Source of the DNA: Monodelphis domestica
Taxonomy: Eukaryota > Chordata > Mammalia > Didelphimorphia > Didelphidae
DNA: 64,000 nucleotides
Direction: 5' to 3'
NCBI RefSeq assembly: GCF_027887165.1
Contig: NC_077228.1
Location: 108,574,043 to 108,638,042 of the forward strand
The notes under the pieces are model-generated. The model was not told the DNA's origin and searched no databases. It worked only from the letters and a program-made list of their open reading frames with translations. A program made the translations under genes and the position numbers. This document shows, piece after piece, positions 34,986 to 64,000 of this stretch (position 1 is the stretch's first letter; the number at the start of each line of letters is the position of its first letter).

Positions 34986-35640
34986 CTGATGACACGCGGT
35001 AGGAGGTGGTGCAATCAGGGAGAAGCCCAAAGCTTTTAGTATACTACAGCAGGAGTGTGAAAGCCACTCAGGGAGGGTTACAGTATCGCTGCAGGGGGCT
35101 TGTGACCTTTGACTCGAAAGATGATGCATTTGCTAAACATGCAGGCACTTGGACGAGTAAGCCTCTTCTGGTAATAGAGGAAAAAATTCTGAACCCAGGC
35201 ATGAGTCACATGCTCCCACAGCTTTGGAAGTCCTGAAATGATGCATGTGTGCCTGGGCTAGCCCTTTTCACAGAAGGGGAAACTGAGGTCACAGTGAAAA
35301 GAAAGGTCACAGAGGATGGGGGAAATTTCCTGCCTGTCCCCAGAGCTCTCAATTTTACTCTCCTGTGCCCTCCCCCTTACTCGTGCAGGTACCAGTCATT
35401 TCATTTTTGTTTAGCTGCCAAGCCAGGTGTTCTGAGTGCCCAGACAGGTTCCCAGACCTAAAATAAATCCAAAGGGGGAAAGACCTCATTTAAGTTGTTT
35501 GGAGCTGATTTTAGCTGCTGAATTAATATTCACCTTATATTCAAGAGGTTTTGTTTTCCCCCTTGTTAACTTTGGGGAAAAAACACAGAACTGTTACACA
35601 GTCAAAAAAAAACCAAGTCTTTCATTAGGAGAGGGATAGT
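34986..35640. other. PPP1R15B upstream flank
   Basis: MIR-like wording near 35,260-35,295 (CACAGAAGGGGAAACTGAGG). Nothing else is recognised, and no exon. Confidence 0.4.
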
Positions 35641-36121
35641 GTTCAATATTTAGGCCTCCACACAGAATCAAGCCCCCAAACCCGAAGGCTCTGGCACTGG
35701 CAAACAGTATCCATGGGAGAAATCACCTTGCTAGATGGGAGCTCCAGAGCACCATAGAATTTGGGGAACTTCTATACCTCCTGGGGAACTGGGGACTGGG
35801 AAGTATGATTGATGGGCTTTACAAGTGGCTACAAAGAAATAAGTACAAGACAGGATATCAGGGAGAGGCTGATGCTTTACAAGGGACACAAAAGGGAAAG
35901 ATCCAACCAAGGGCTGGGCTACCTTGGTAAAGGACTTTGACATAAAGGGAGAAACTATTAGTACAAAAAGGGTACTTAACGTCTGATTAAATCTGCTAGC
36001 CCCACCTAACTGGGACTACCCAACTTTAAATTGTTAGTCAGAAAGTTGAGCCAGGGATCTCCTGGGAGAAACTTCTCATGTGACAAGGTCAAACTTGGGA
36101 TTTCTAGATTTCAAGTTGACA
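35641..36121 (+). mobile_element. LTR-like element (3' end defined)
   Basis: The last part reads CTCATGTGACAAGGTCAAAC ... AAGTTGACA, ending at 36,121. It matches the end of another element at 49,500-49,606 (CTCCTGTGACAAGGTCAAA ... ATGTTGACA). A shared terminus ending in ACA suggests an LTR family. I could not fix the 5' boundary or a target duplication. Confidence 0.4.
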
Positions 36122-36293
36122 CCCTAAAGTTTAGGATTAAAGAAAGGTGTTGGTTACTGGAAAACAGGGTTGGATGCCAGCTCCCTCTTCTTAATATGAT
36201 TAATTGAAGAAATAATGATGAATGGTTTCAGAGAAGTAAAGAATAAAGCATGCCTTCCAACTCCTAGCAGCATAGGAGGCCAAAACAAAACTA

Positions 36294-36340
36294 TATATAC
36301 ATATGTATATGTATATATATACACACACACATAGTCACAT
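36294..36340. repeat. TA/CA microsatellite
   Basis: Alternating TATA, CATATG and CACA units. Confidence 0.85.
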
Positions 36341-36492
36341 GACAAATTTGTTCATTTGTTTACCTCTTGTTACAAGGAAGGGTTATTGTGAAAGAGGAGT
36401 CATCAGGAAGGACAACTAATGCAAAAAGAATGTTAAAACATTTTTATGTTTAAATATAACTTAAATAATTTTATATTTTAAATAATAAACTT

Positions 36493-36681
36493 TTTTAAAC
36501 CCTTACCTTGGAATTATTATTAAGTATCCTGTTCCAAGACAGAAGAATGGTAAGGACCAGGCAGTTGGGGTTAAGTAACTTGCTCAGGGTCACACACCTA
36601 GAAAGTATGAATTTACATTTGAACCCAAGATCTCTGGTCTCTAGGCTTAGCTCTCAATCCACTGAGCTGCCTAGTTGCCCC
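36493..36681 (-). mobile_element. Type A SINE
   Basis: Diverged minus-strand copy. AACTTTTTT on both sides is probably the target duplication. Confidence 0.85.
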
Positions 36682-37138
36682 AACTTTTTTTTTTTTTAAT
36701 GAAAGCTAATGATTGAGCCTCAAAGGTAGAAAGGCTATGGAGCTGGGAGTGGGTTCATATTCTACTCCACTCATTCTCTGGAGAAGAAAATGATGTTAGC
36801 AGAGGTAAGTGACTTGGCTGAGGTTCTTATCTAGTCTTAGAAAGAACCACAAGTGGCACCTCTAGAAGCATCTTGTTTATCCCTTGTGATGGTGCCTAAG
36901 GGCAAGGAAATTAAATAGAACAAAATAGTAATCTGTTGAGATAATTTGTTGATATCATAGCACCTTCCCAGCAACCAGAACTCAGATTCTTTTTCTGATT
37001 GTCATTCAAGCAAAGCCTTTTTTCCACTCATGTAATAATAATCTCATGTGCTGCCATTTCCCCAAACTAATCACTACAGATAATAGTCCACATTAGATAG
37101 ACTCATTCTGGATGTGATATGGCTATAAATTACTCAGA

Positions 37139-37332
37139 GGGAGCAGCTGGACAGCTCAGAGGATTGAGAGTCAAGCCTAGAGGTCCTGGGTTCAAATCTA
37201 GCCTCAGACCCTTCATAACTGTGTGACCTTGGGCAAGTCGTTTAACTCCCATTATCTAAGACTTTATCGCTCTTCTGCCTTTGAGACCCATACTTACTAT
37301 CAATTCTAAGACAGGAGGTATAGGTTTCTAAA
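37139..37332 (+). mobile_element. Type A SINE
   Basis: Diverged plus-strand copy ending CTAAGACAGGAGGTATAGG. A MIR-like fragment follows at about 37,370-37,530. Confidence 0.85.
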
Positions 37333-37604
37333 ATAAATAAACTCTGAGGTCAGAGACAACTCATTTGGGATAGAATGAATAATAGATTTGTAGCCAGAGG
37401 ACTTCAGTTCAATTCTACCTACAATTCATACACAAAACTTTACTGCTTTTGTGCCTCCATTCCCCCATCTGTAAATTGAGAAGTTTGGACTAGTATAGCT
37501 CTAAGTTCCTTTCCAAGTCTTAATTTATGATCCTAAAATGGTTATAAGACTTACCTAAATCAGGAAGATGGGCCTCAATGATGTTCAAGGTCCATTTCAA
37601 CTTA

Positions 37605-38064
37605 AAAACAAGTACCTTCATGACAACAAACATGAAAGAAAAAGTGTCAACACACCAACAGCATACCTCTTTCAACCTATCAGTTGTAGGGTAGGGGCAG
37701 AGTAGCCATGTACGTAATGATAAGGAGGGAGGGGACCACAGATATATCCAGAGAGACGAGAAACTGCCTTTGCCTAGGCAAAATGAGCAACAGAAAGGCA
37801 TTGGGTCAGAAAGCTGTTAATGACTTAGTGAATTATGATGGTCTTAGTAATTTTGCCGAGACTCTGTGTGAGGTGGAAGAGGGTTAAGGAAAGAAACAGG
37901 CAAGATGTTTGCTGCCTAAAGCATTCATAAAAAGGCTATTATATAAAGGAACCTTCCCCAAAACACTTCCTCTCCTACACTACAACTGATAGGTTGAAAA
38001 AAGTATGTTGTTGGTGTGCTAACACTTTTTTTGTCATGTTTGTTTTAGTGAAGACACTTGTTTT
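37605..38064. repeat. 91-bp inverted repeat, possible MITE
   Basis: Arms at 37,605-37,695 and 37,974-38,064 are 91 bases each and match at about 78 of 91 positions as inverted copies (for example CAACCTATCAGTTGTAG in the left arm against CTACAACTGATAGGTTG in the right). The 278-bp spacer shows no coding potential. The outer ends are AAAACAAGT/ACTTGTTTT. The flank reads TTAA on the left but a near match on the right, so a piggyBac-type target is only a hint. A decayed non-autonomous DNA transposon is the simplest reading. Confidence 0.7.
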
Positions 38065-38623
38065 ATAGACTCACACCTACGCACAGTTGATTATCATATG
38101 ATAATCTTTCCTTCCTTGTATATAAAAATGGCTACTTACAGCTTTGTGTCAGAATGAACATTACCAACCACCACAAATTTTATTCACAAATTTTTTGCAT
38201 GTCCCTGCAAATGCAGCATCCCTCAGACAAATACAAAGCGAGACAGAGAGGAAAGACAAAAGAGGATCCATTCCTTTGGCTTTCCTTGTCTGACTTCTTT
38301 TAGACCCCAGGGAAAGTTTTCACAGATGGTGAGAAGACCAAGTTTTGTGAGGCAGTTTCTACAGGGTAGAAAACAGAAGAGTGATTTTGGTTTCCTTTTT
38401 TTTCCTCCGAGCAAAGAAAGGCATCTCCTTAACAAAGTCAGGGAACAAAAAGTACCAAGCACTCCACCACAGAGCAAAACTCATCATTCAAGCGAAGGCA
38501 CCTTCCCTTGTTCACAATGTACCTTCTCAGTCTAAAAAGAATTATTGATTTTTCAAAGTCAAGCCAATCTTTGCTTCTGACCTCAACAACATAAAAGTTA
38601 CCTTTAGATTATTCAAGGTCTGG
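38065..38623. other. Unassigned intergenic stretch
   Basis: Two overlapping 69- and 84-codon frames on opposite strands at 38,223-38,535 show no family features. Confidence 0.4.
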
Positions 38624-38627
38624 CTTA

Positions 38628-39465
38628 TATGAATCTTAAAAATTCTCACTTACTTCATAAGATTTGGTTAAGACCATTCACCATTTAAACAATGAAGGTA
38701 CTTGATCAGGAATGTGAGAACTCTACTTCACCCATACTTAAGCATACTTTAGGGGAAGATAAAGTTGTAAACTCCTTACTGAACAATGAAAAGTACTTAA
38801 CTCATACTTATAGTGAGGCAAAATCCCTTAAGCTAAGTCTATTTTTAGATCTAATACAAAAAGGTGCTAAGTACCTATAAAGGTCAGGCAACTTGCAAAC
38901 TTGCAAGGGGCAAAGAGGTGTGAACTCAGAAGTTTTAGTCTACCCAGAGAAGTTGAGAACTAAAGAAGGTGTGAATTAAGAATGGTCAGTCCTTTGGAAA
39001 AAACATCTACTGTGATTGGTAGATGTGAGAACTTAGGGGAGGTGACATAGGAGAAAATTCTCTTTAAAAGATCAAAAGAGGTCTCTGGGAGATTCAGCTT
39101 GCCAGCGCTGCCTTAAAGGGCTTGGTGGCTGAACTTAGTTCAGCTTGCCGAAGCTGAACTGGTGGGTCTCTCTGAACACTAGAATCTTGCTTGGGACAAA
39201 TCTTGTGGCGAGCGGATAAAAGACTGACTGATCTCTCTCTTAAAGCTTAAAAGCCTAGGCTGGCCTATCTCTTTTCTCATTGTTTCCTCTTACTCTTTCT
39301 CTTTCATTAATTCCTTATTTGTATTAATTAAAATCTCCATAAAAACCCAGCTGACTTGGGTATATTTCATATTTGGGAATTTTTCCCTGGTGACCACTAT
39401 ATTTTTGATTTGAAACCATATTTACGCGGTCACAATTTATGAAAGCCACTCTTTTAAATGCTACA
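38628..39465 (+). mobile_element. Solo LTR (family 1, copy 1)
   Basis: An 838-bp LTR from TATGAATCTTAAAAATTC to AAATGCTACA, flanked by CTTA at 38,624-38,627 and 39,466-39,469. It shares most of its length with the copy at 56.04 kb, including AAGATAAAGTTGTAAACTCC, ATAAAAGACTGACTGATC (a TATA-like region) and CCATAAAAACCCAGCTGACT. A 4-bp duplication fits a class I (gammaretrovirus-like) LTR. No internal viral sequence remains, so it is a recombination relic. Confidence 0.85.
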
Positions 39466-39555
39466 CTTACAATGATGGTGCTCTTTCCCATGGAGGAGAA
39501 TAGACATATGTGAAAAATAGTGGGGTTCAAGGTGAAGGAGGATGGGAAGGAAGGT

Positions 39556-39840
39556 AACTCCTTTATACAGAAGATATGTGTGTATATGTGGTGTGTGCAT
39601 TCTGTATAAAAAGGAGTTAACCTGTATAACCTCTAGAGGAGTTTTTGTATATGTGTATATATAAGAGAGTTAATATATAACCTATAAAGGAATTATATAT
39701 ATAATATAAATATATGTATAAATGTTATATATAGTAACATAATATGTAATATTGATATATATTTCTGTAATAAAAATATATGTATATAATATAAATATAT
39801 GTATACATAAATATATGTTTGTAATATAAACATACACCTT
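39556..39840. repeat. AT-rich minisatellite and (TA)n
   Basis: Short diverged units of the form GTTAA..TATAACCT.TA.AGGA recur at about 39,615-39,640 and 39,668-39,692. A related stretch lies at 40,190-40,230, on the far side of an LTR-like block. TA-rich repeats lie between. Confidence 0.6.
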
Positions 39841-40183
39841 CGAAGATTCCTTTTCCAAGCTTGATTGTATCCTGTCAGTATAGTTTGAACACTCCCATTT
39901 CCCTGCAGCTATGGTAATGTCAATCATCTATTCCTGCCTTTGGATCTCCCCAAATGGTATATAGGTTCCCAAAATTCTTTCGTTCCTTGTAATTGTCCAA
40001 TCTAGCCGAGTTGGCGTTCCCAGGGGTCAGTGACCAGAACAACCAGAGTTCACTCCTCAGACTCTGCATAGGTATGTGGCATGCAGCTCTATGTGGAGGC
40101 CTAACTTAGCACTGTACCCCTTTCCTTAATTAAAGAGTGGTTTTCTGACTATTTAATAATTCTGTGCTTTTTCTCAGTTAACA
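39841..40183 (+). mobile_element. LTR-like block in the AT-rich repeat
   Basis: A TATA-like GGTATATAGG near 39,956 is followed about 175 bases later by AATTAAAG, and the block ends CTCAGTTAACA at 40,183. This is the layout of U3-R-U5. The left end is lost in the AT-rich repeat and no target duplication is certain. Confidence 0.45.
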
Positions 40184-40259
40184 AAATCATATAAAGGAAT
40201 TAATTTATACAACCTATAAAGAAGTTTTATATTCTGTAATACTGTATGTACTTTATAGG

Positions 40260-41020
40260 CATATTGATAGTGTTAATAAATCATAGATTTAGAGCTAAAA
40301 CTAGAAGGTAACTTAGACCTTATCTAATCCAACCCCTTCATTTTACAGATAAGGAAACTGAGGCCCAACTAGATTGAGTCACTTAGCAGATAGATGTCAA
40401 GAGTAGTTAAAATGTATCCCCACTAGAATGGGAGAGCAAAGATTGCCTTTTCTATTTGTATTACCAGCTTTTAGCACAGTTCTTTGCATGTAGTAAGTGG
40501 GTGATCAAGGCTTCATTCATTCATTCTGTGAAGTCACTCTATGGCAGAACTGGAGTTGGAACTCACAAGCTCTAACTTCAAGTCTACCATCTTCTTTCCA
40601 CCAAATATCCTGCCTTTGTTGTATCCTTGTTAATCCTCTTCTTCATTCTCCTCCACTCCTCATTTGCTTGGTCCATATCTGTCACATTCAATAGAAAGAA
40701 GTGGCCTACAAATTCTCTTTACATGGATTATTACCACAGGGATTCATGCACCCTTTTAGGAAGCATGGTTTGCACTTTTGAAGTTCCAAACTCCAGAGCA
40801 GTGGTGACACCTTAAGGCCAATGGCACATCCTGCAGCTAGTTAATTTTTGCTATTGATCTCATAGAAAAACCCCAAGGAAACCCCATCAAATCTCCTGCC
40901 CTCAACTTGGATTTGATTCACTGCTGGAAAATGTACAAAATTTGTAAATCCCCATCTTGTTTTGGTCATTATCATCATCACAACTAATGTGAGGGAAAGG
41001 GATTATTTTTACTCCTTCCT
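40260..41020. other. MIR-like debris and unassigned sequence
   Basis: MIR-type wording at about 40,265-40,400 (TACAGATAAGGAAACTGAGG). The remainder is unassigned. Confidence 0.45.
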
Positions 41021-41025
41021 CTTTT

Positions 41026-41258
41026 TGTTTTTGTCCAATTGTTTTTCAGTTGTGTCTGACTTTGTGACTTCATATAGGGTTTTCTTGGCAGATACTGCAG
41101 TGGTTTGCCATTTCTTTTTCCAACTCACTTTACCGATAAGGAAACTGAAGCAGAGTTAAGGAATTTGCCCAGGGAAACAAGCTAGTAAGTGAGGATTGAT
41201 TTGAACTCAGGTCTTCCTGACTCCAGGTCTGGTACTTGCACCCCCTAGCTTCCTCTTG
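41026..41258 (-). mobile_element. Type B SINE
   Basis: Minus-strand copy (CAGTTGTGTCTGACTTTGTG ... GGTCTTCCTGACTCCAGG). Confidence 0.75.
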
Positions 41259-41285
41259 ATATTATCCTTAAAAGGTCTACCACCA

Positions 41286-41507
41286 GGGGGCAGCTGGGTA
41301 GCTCAGTGTGTTGAGAGCTAGGCCTAGAGACGGGAGGTCCTAGGTTCAAATGTGACCTCAGACACTTCCCAGCTGTGTGACCCTGGGCAAGTCACTTGAC
41401 CCCCATTGCCTAGCCCTTACCACTCTTCTGCCTTGGAGCCAATACACAGTATTGACCAATACACAGTATTGACTCCAAGACGGAAGGTAAGGGTTTAAAA
41501 AAAAAAA
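41286..41507 (+). mobile_element. Type A SINE with internal duplication
   Basis: A well preserved, probably young copy flanked by AGGTCTACCACCA at 41,273-41,285 and 41,508-41,520. The CCAATACACAGTATTGA block near its 3' end is present twice in tandem. Confidence 0.95.
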
Positions 41508-41556
41508 AGGTCTACCACCATCCTTCTCACCCTCCTCCCAACAATGACTATTTTAT

Positions 41557-41728
41557 TTTTGTTTAAACCCTTACTTAATAACAACTCAAAAGGACAAGGG
41601 CTAGGTAATTAAGGTTAAATGACTTGCCCCAGGTCACACAGTTTAGGAAGTATCTGAGGCCAGATTTAAATCTGCCTCCTCTGGACTCTAGGCCTGGTTC
41701 TCTATCCACTGTGCTATCTGGCTTCCCC
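41557..41728 (-). mobile_element. Type A SINE
   Basis: Diverged minus-strand copy. A MIR-like SINE follows at about 41,835-42,000. Confidence 0.8.
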
Positions 41729-42000
41729 ACAATTACTTTCTATTACCTTTGATTATACTTGGTATTTACTTATGTATATGGGTGATAGCTCCCTCCAGAA
41801 CATTAAGATCCTTGAAAGCAAACTCTACATTTTTGGACTAAATTGTGTACAGATTTGAAATCTGGAGACCTACGATTGAATTTTAGTTCTGCCACTTACT
41901 AGCTAAATGACCCTTGACAAGTCACTTACTCCAAGGCATTGTTCTCTCTTTGGAGTTAAAAGGTAGGATCTCTTCAACTCTAAATCCTATCAAGTGTTTT

Positions 42001-42723
42001 ATTCCCAATTGGACCTAACAGTGTTCTCTTTCTCTGCTAGCAGGGGAAGTTTAGGGCAGAGATGATGCCATATTTGGGAAATGGAAAAGAAGAGACATCT
42101 TAAGGATCTCTGTCTTTAAATATTTAAAGACCTTTCATGAAAGAGAGGGCAGAACTAGGAAAAATGAATGGGAACTGACATGGGTTAAAGTTTAGGCTTT
42201 CATATAAGGAAAGATATCCTAACAATTAGAGATGTTAGTGAGGTGCCTTGGAAGACGGTGAGTCCATTATCACTAAAGATCTTCAAGCAGAAGGTGGTTG
42301 ACCACTTGGTTGGGATGTGGTAGAGATGATCACGTCCAGATTGGAGTAGATGACCTTGGAGGCTCCTTCTGAAAGGCTGGGGTGTTACTAAACTTCCTTG
42401 CAAAGGCAAGGATGTCAATATAGAGACTGACCCAATATTCCACATTACCTTCTATTTAATGCTTCAGTATAGCAAAAGACTAGCAGCTGTTGTAGGGGAA
42501 CTAACCAAGCCAAGAACATGAGTCTTATTATAAGGCTGGCCTTTTCATGGGGAATTCTTTGGCTATGGTGACCTACAAAAAAGATTACACAGTGGGTAGT
42601 AAAAGATTCAATAAGGGTTTAGATAAATTTCTGTTTAATAAGAGCCTGAAATTTTATGGGACCCTAGGATCTGTAGTTTAAGAAGACAATCTCTCAGCAT
42701 TACAAATTTCAGGATACCAATCA
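42001..42723. other. Unassigned intergenic stretch
   Basis: No repeat or exon recognised. Confidence 0.4.
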
Positions 42724-42725
42724 TT

Positions 42726-42940
42726 ACTAAAAATGTATAATGGGGTGTATGATAATTGGCTCAGTGAATAGAGAAGAAGGGCCTGGATTCAATTTGGCCT
42801 CAGACACTTCCTAGGCATACATGACCCTAGAGCCTAGTTGCCTGGCTCTTACCAGTCTTCTGCCCTAGAACCAATATTTATCAATTCTAGTATCAATTCT
42901 AAGACAGAAGGTAAGGTTTTGCTTTTTTTTTTTTTAATGT
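42726..42940 (+). mobile_element. Type A SINE
   Basis: Diverged plus-strand copy with a short tandem duplication (ATCAATTCTAGTATCAATTC) before the tail. Confidence 0.75.
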
Positions 42941-43269
42941 ATAATGGGTTGGATCCATAATGGAAACCAGGATTGCCTCTCAAAACACACTTGCATTTTC
43001 CAATTGTCTTCATAAAGGATAACTGCATATTCCCAGAAATCCCTTGATACCAGTATATTTGATGGAATCTTGAGCTGGATAATGCATGGTTCTGAACAAA
43101 TAGGACAATTTTCATATGCATAACTGAAGCACTATTAGCCAAAGGCTAATAGTGAGTTAGCCCCAAGCTAGAGTGGATTCTCTTAAAACTCTAATGAGAT
43201 GTTTGGTCTACATCAGATGTTTTGAACCCAAAACTCTCAGCATCTCAGCCTTGAAAACTAGCAATTCTG

Positions 43270-45204
43270 TTCCTTGAATGTAATTTATTAAAAAATACAG
43301 TTTCAAAGAAAGTGAGAAACACATGGGGCCATGGGGAAGTGGGTACAGTACAGAAGCCTCTTTTTACTGAGGCTGGTGGGGATACAAAATAAAATAAGCA
43401 TCAAACAATGGCCTTAAGACAATCCTGGTCCATTCATCTGTGAAGGCGCCATGTGCAAAAGTTTAACAATAAGAGCCCAGCTTCCTTCTCTGCTCTTTTT
43501 AATATAAAAGAAAAATAGAGACTTTGGGGCTAATGTTGTTGTATCCAACGGGAGCCATTCTCTCCAGTCTTTGGGAGAGTACACACACAAGGCATTATGG
43601 ATCAGGGGGTTTCTGATCCTAGAAGATGGAGCAGTGAAGGTCTTAGTTAGGAAAACGAAGACAACTGGAGGAGTGGCTTCTGATATTTTCTTTTCACTTT
43701 CCATCATAGAGCTAAAGGAAGAATCAGTTTGATTTAACTATCCTATTTTAGTTTTTAAGATAAATTTCAAAGTCTCTTCTTTTCCATAGAAGATCCTGAA
43801 AAATAAATCCCCAGAGGTAGCCAGAGGTGGAAGGCTAAGGACTACATGAAAACTTTTCCCCCCTTTCAACTCCCAAACTGGATTATAGGGGGATGATCCC
43901 ACACCTTCCACTCCAATTCCTTCTCAGCTAACCCAAGAAAAGCAGTAGAAGATATAAGCAGCAATTTAAGTCCTTCTAACAGCTCCATCTCATTTCATTC
44001 CAGTTAAAGACATCCCTCAAGCTCCAGACTGGTCAGATGGGTAGGATTGTAAAGAGAAAGAAACCATTATATAAAAAGAGTAACAACCAAATAAGAAAGG
44101 AAATTAGTTCATGGGAAAGATATGAAAAGTGATGGGGAATGCTTCTCAGAAATTTCCTGAAAGGCAGACAAGCTTATTTATTACCTCTCTGCCCTAGGAT
44201 CCATCTGGCTTAAGGTCCAGATCGTTCAGGTAAATGCTGCTTGGTTTCAAGATCCAGTACAGCATTTTCTCCCACCAGAAGAACTACAAAGGGGTAGGTG
44301 AAAGCAAATCCCTGGTAGCCTCCTGAAGAGGCTCCTGAAGGGTGGTAAGGGGAAAGGGTGGAAGACAAGGGTGATCAGATCAGATCCTACTGAAGTGAAG
44401 GAGTGAGGTGAATCACTCCCCCAGAAGAGCATGGTCCCCTGAGCACAGGTCACCCCTGGCAGGACCCCAGAAATGGAAGGCCCTTCCTTACACATGTACA
44501 AATTATATAGCTCTCCTTTGGAAGCAAAATCTCTAACAGGCACAGAGGAGCAGGTATCTGTCCTAACACATGCTCCCCTACCTCTCCCTCTCTCCCCTAG
44601 CCTGCCCCCAGAGGGGAGGAGGACTCTAAGAGGGGTCGTCTCCCTGTCCCCTCCCTGTCCCCCACAAAAAAAAAATTCCTATGGATAGACAAAAAAAAAA
44701 AAACTAGGGAAAAGTCCAATAAGAACCTTATCAATGATACAAAAGAATACCATACATTCTTCCCACCCCCACCCCAATTCTCTGAGGCATATGCCAATTC
44801 TCATCATGCCTCCCCCTGTCCAGTTAGGACAAAATTACTATTTCATTTTTTAAAAATAAAAATTAAGATATCCACCTCCCCTCTTAAAAAAGTTTCCCCA
44901 AACAATGTCCCCACCCTGCCCCCACCCCACCCCTAACCAGTCATTGTTCCCTTGACACAAGGTAAACTTAAAACTCTGTTGCACCCTTGAAGCCATGATG
45001 GAATTGTCCATCACAACTTGAGTTCAATCTGAGGATGGAGGGATGGGGAAAGATTGCTCTCTCTCCCTCCCATCATTAGAGGTTAGATCCACCTGGATAG
45101 GAGATAAGATGCCCCTAGGGCCTTGACTTCGCCCATTTTCAAGAAAAGAAAGTGACTTGGTTCCACCATCATCCTGATGGCCCTGGGTCATGGCTCTGCT
45201 GGGC
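43270..45204 (-). other. PIK3C2B: PIK3C2B 3'UTR
   Basis: About 1.9 kb of SINE-free sequence after the stop codon. AATAAA signals on the minus strand lie at 44,182-44,177 and 43,289-43,284. The second, near the first SINE, is taken as the distal end. A C-rich stretch with several A/T runs at 44,560-44,960 is unusual but unexplained. Confidence 0.6.
43284..43289 (-). terminator. PIK3C2B: Distal polyadenylation signal of PIK3C2B
   Basis: AATAAA on the minus strand, last signal before repeats resume. Confidence 0.4.
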
Positions 45205-63801
<18,597 letters not shown>

Positions 63802-63884
63802 CTGCAGGGGAAAAATGGCAGCACATGAAAAACTTGCCTCTAGCTTCCTTAAGTATCTGCCCCTCATTTACTAACCAATTTAAT

Positions 63885-64000
63885 CCAATAAATATTTATT
63901 AAGCACCTACTATGTGCTAGGTATTGTGCTAAGTGCTGGGAACACAATTAATAAAAAAGGAAAGACATTTTATGTCCTCAAAGAGCTTATAATTTAAAAG
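63885..64000 (+). repeat. Ancient dispersed repeat
   Basis: CACCTACTATGTGCTAGGTA ... CAAAGAGCTTATAATTTAA, the best copy here of the family also seen near 0.95, 11.94 and 51.75 kb. It runs off the window edge. Confidence 0.6.

Overview
This is a vertebrate nuclear window, almost certainly from a marsupial. Two protein-coding genes can be read exon by exon. Most of the remainder is dispersed repeats of kinds typical of metatherians: tRNA-derived SINEs ending in GGTAAGGGTTT(A)n (called type A here, WSINE1-like), SINEs ending in ACTGAACAACAAC (type B, Mar1-like), marsupial L1 with recognisable ORF1 and ORF2, old MIR, L2 and CR1/L3 debris, and several solo LTRs. An Australian lineage is my guess and is not shown by the sequence.

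Layout. About 1-25.1 kb is gene-free. It holds a nearly full-length but decayed L1 on the minus strand (about 2.7-8.9 kb) and an internally deleted L1 on the plus strand (about 8.95-11.8 kb), lying head to head. Other L1 pieces, a CR1/L3 remnant and two LTR insertions follow. At 14.19-15.70 kb there is a copy of a retroviral RNA that appears to have been inserted by L1 machinery. About 25.1-34.7 kb is PPP1R15B (CReP) on the minus strand: two coding exons give 713 residues, with a long repeat-free 3'UTR, one 4.4 kb intron and a CpG-island promoter. About 35-43.2 kb is intergenic, with a solo LTR, other LTR-like pieces, a 91-bp inverted repeat and AT-rich repeats. About 43.3-64 kb is the 3' part of PIK3C2B on the minus strand. 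Fifteen exons encode the last 678 residues: end of the helical region, lipid-kinase domain, PX domain and C-terminal C2 domain. The gene continues past the right edge.

PIK3C2B followed by PPP1R15B, both on the same strand, matches mammalian gene order on human 1q32. The two genes are neighbours, not an operon. PPP1R15B recruits protein phosphatase 1 to dephosphorylate eIF2alpha and so sets basal translation. PIK3C2B makes PI3P and PI(3,4)P2 on endosomal and plasma membranes.

I found no convincing new multi-gene system. The observations most worth a second look are the L1-type insertion of a complete R-U5...U3-R retroviral RNA, two solo LTRs of one family with exact 4-bp target duplications, the PP1-docking motif of PPP1R15B split by its only coding intron with an intron-encoded look-alike, the upstream ORFs in the PPP1R15B leader, and the inverted-repeat elements at 37.6-38.1 and 49.3-49.5 kb.
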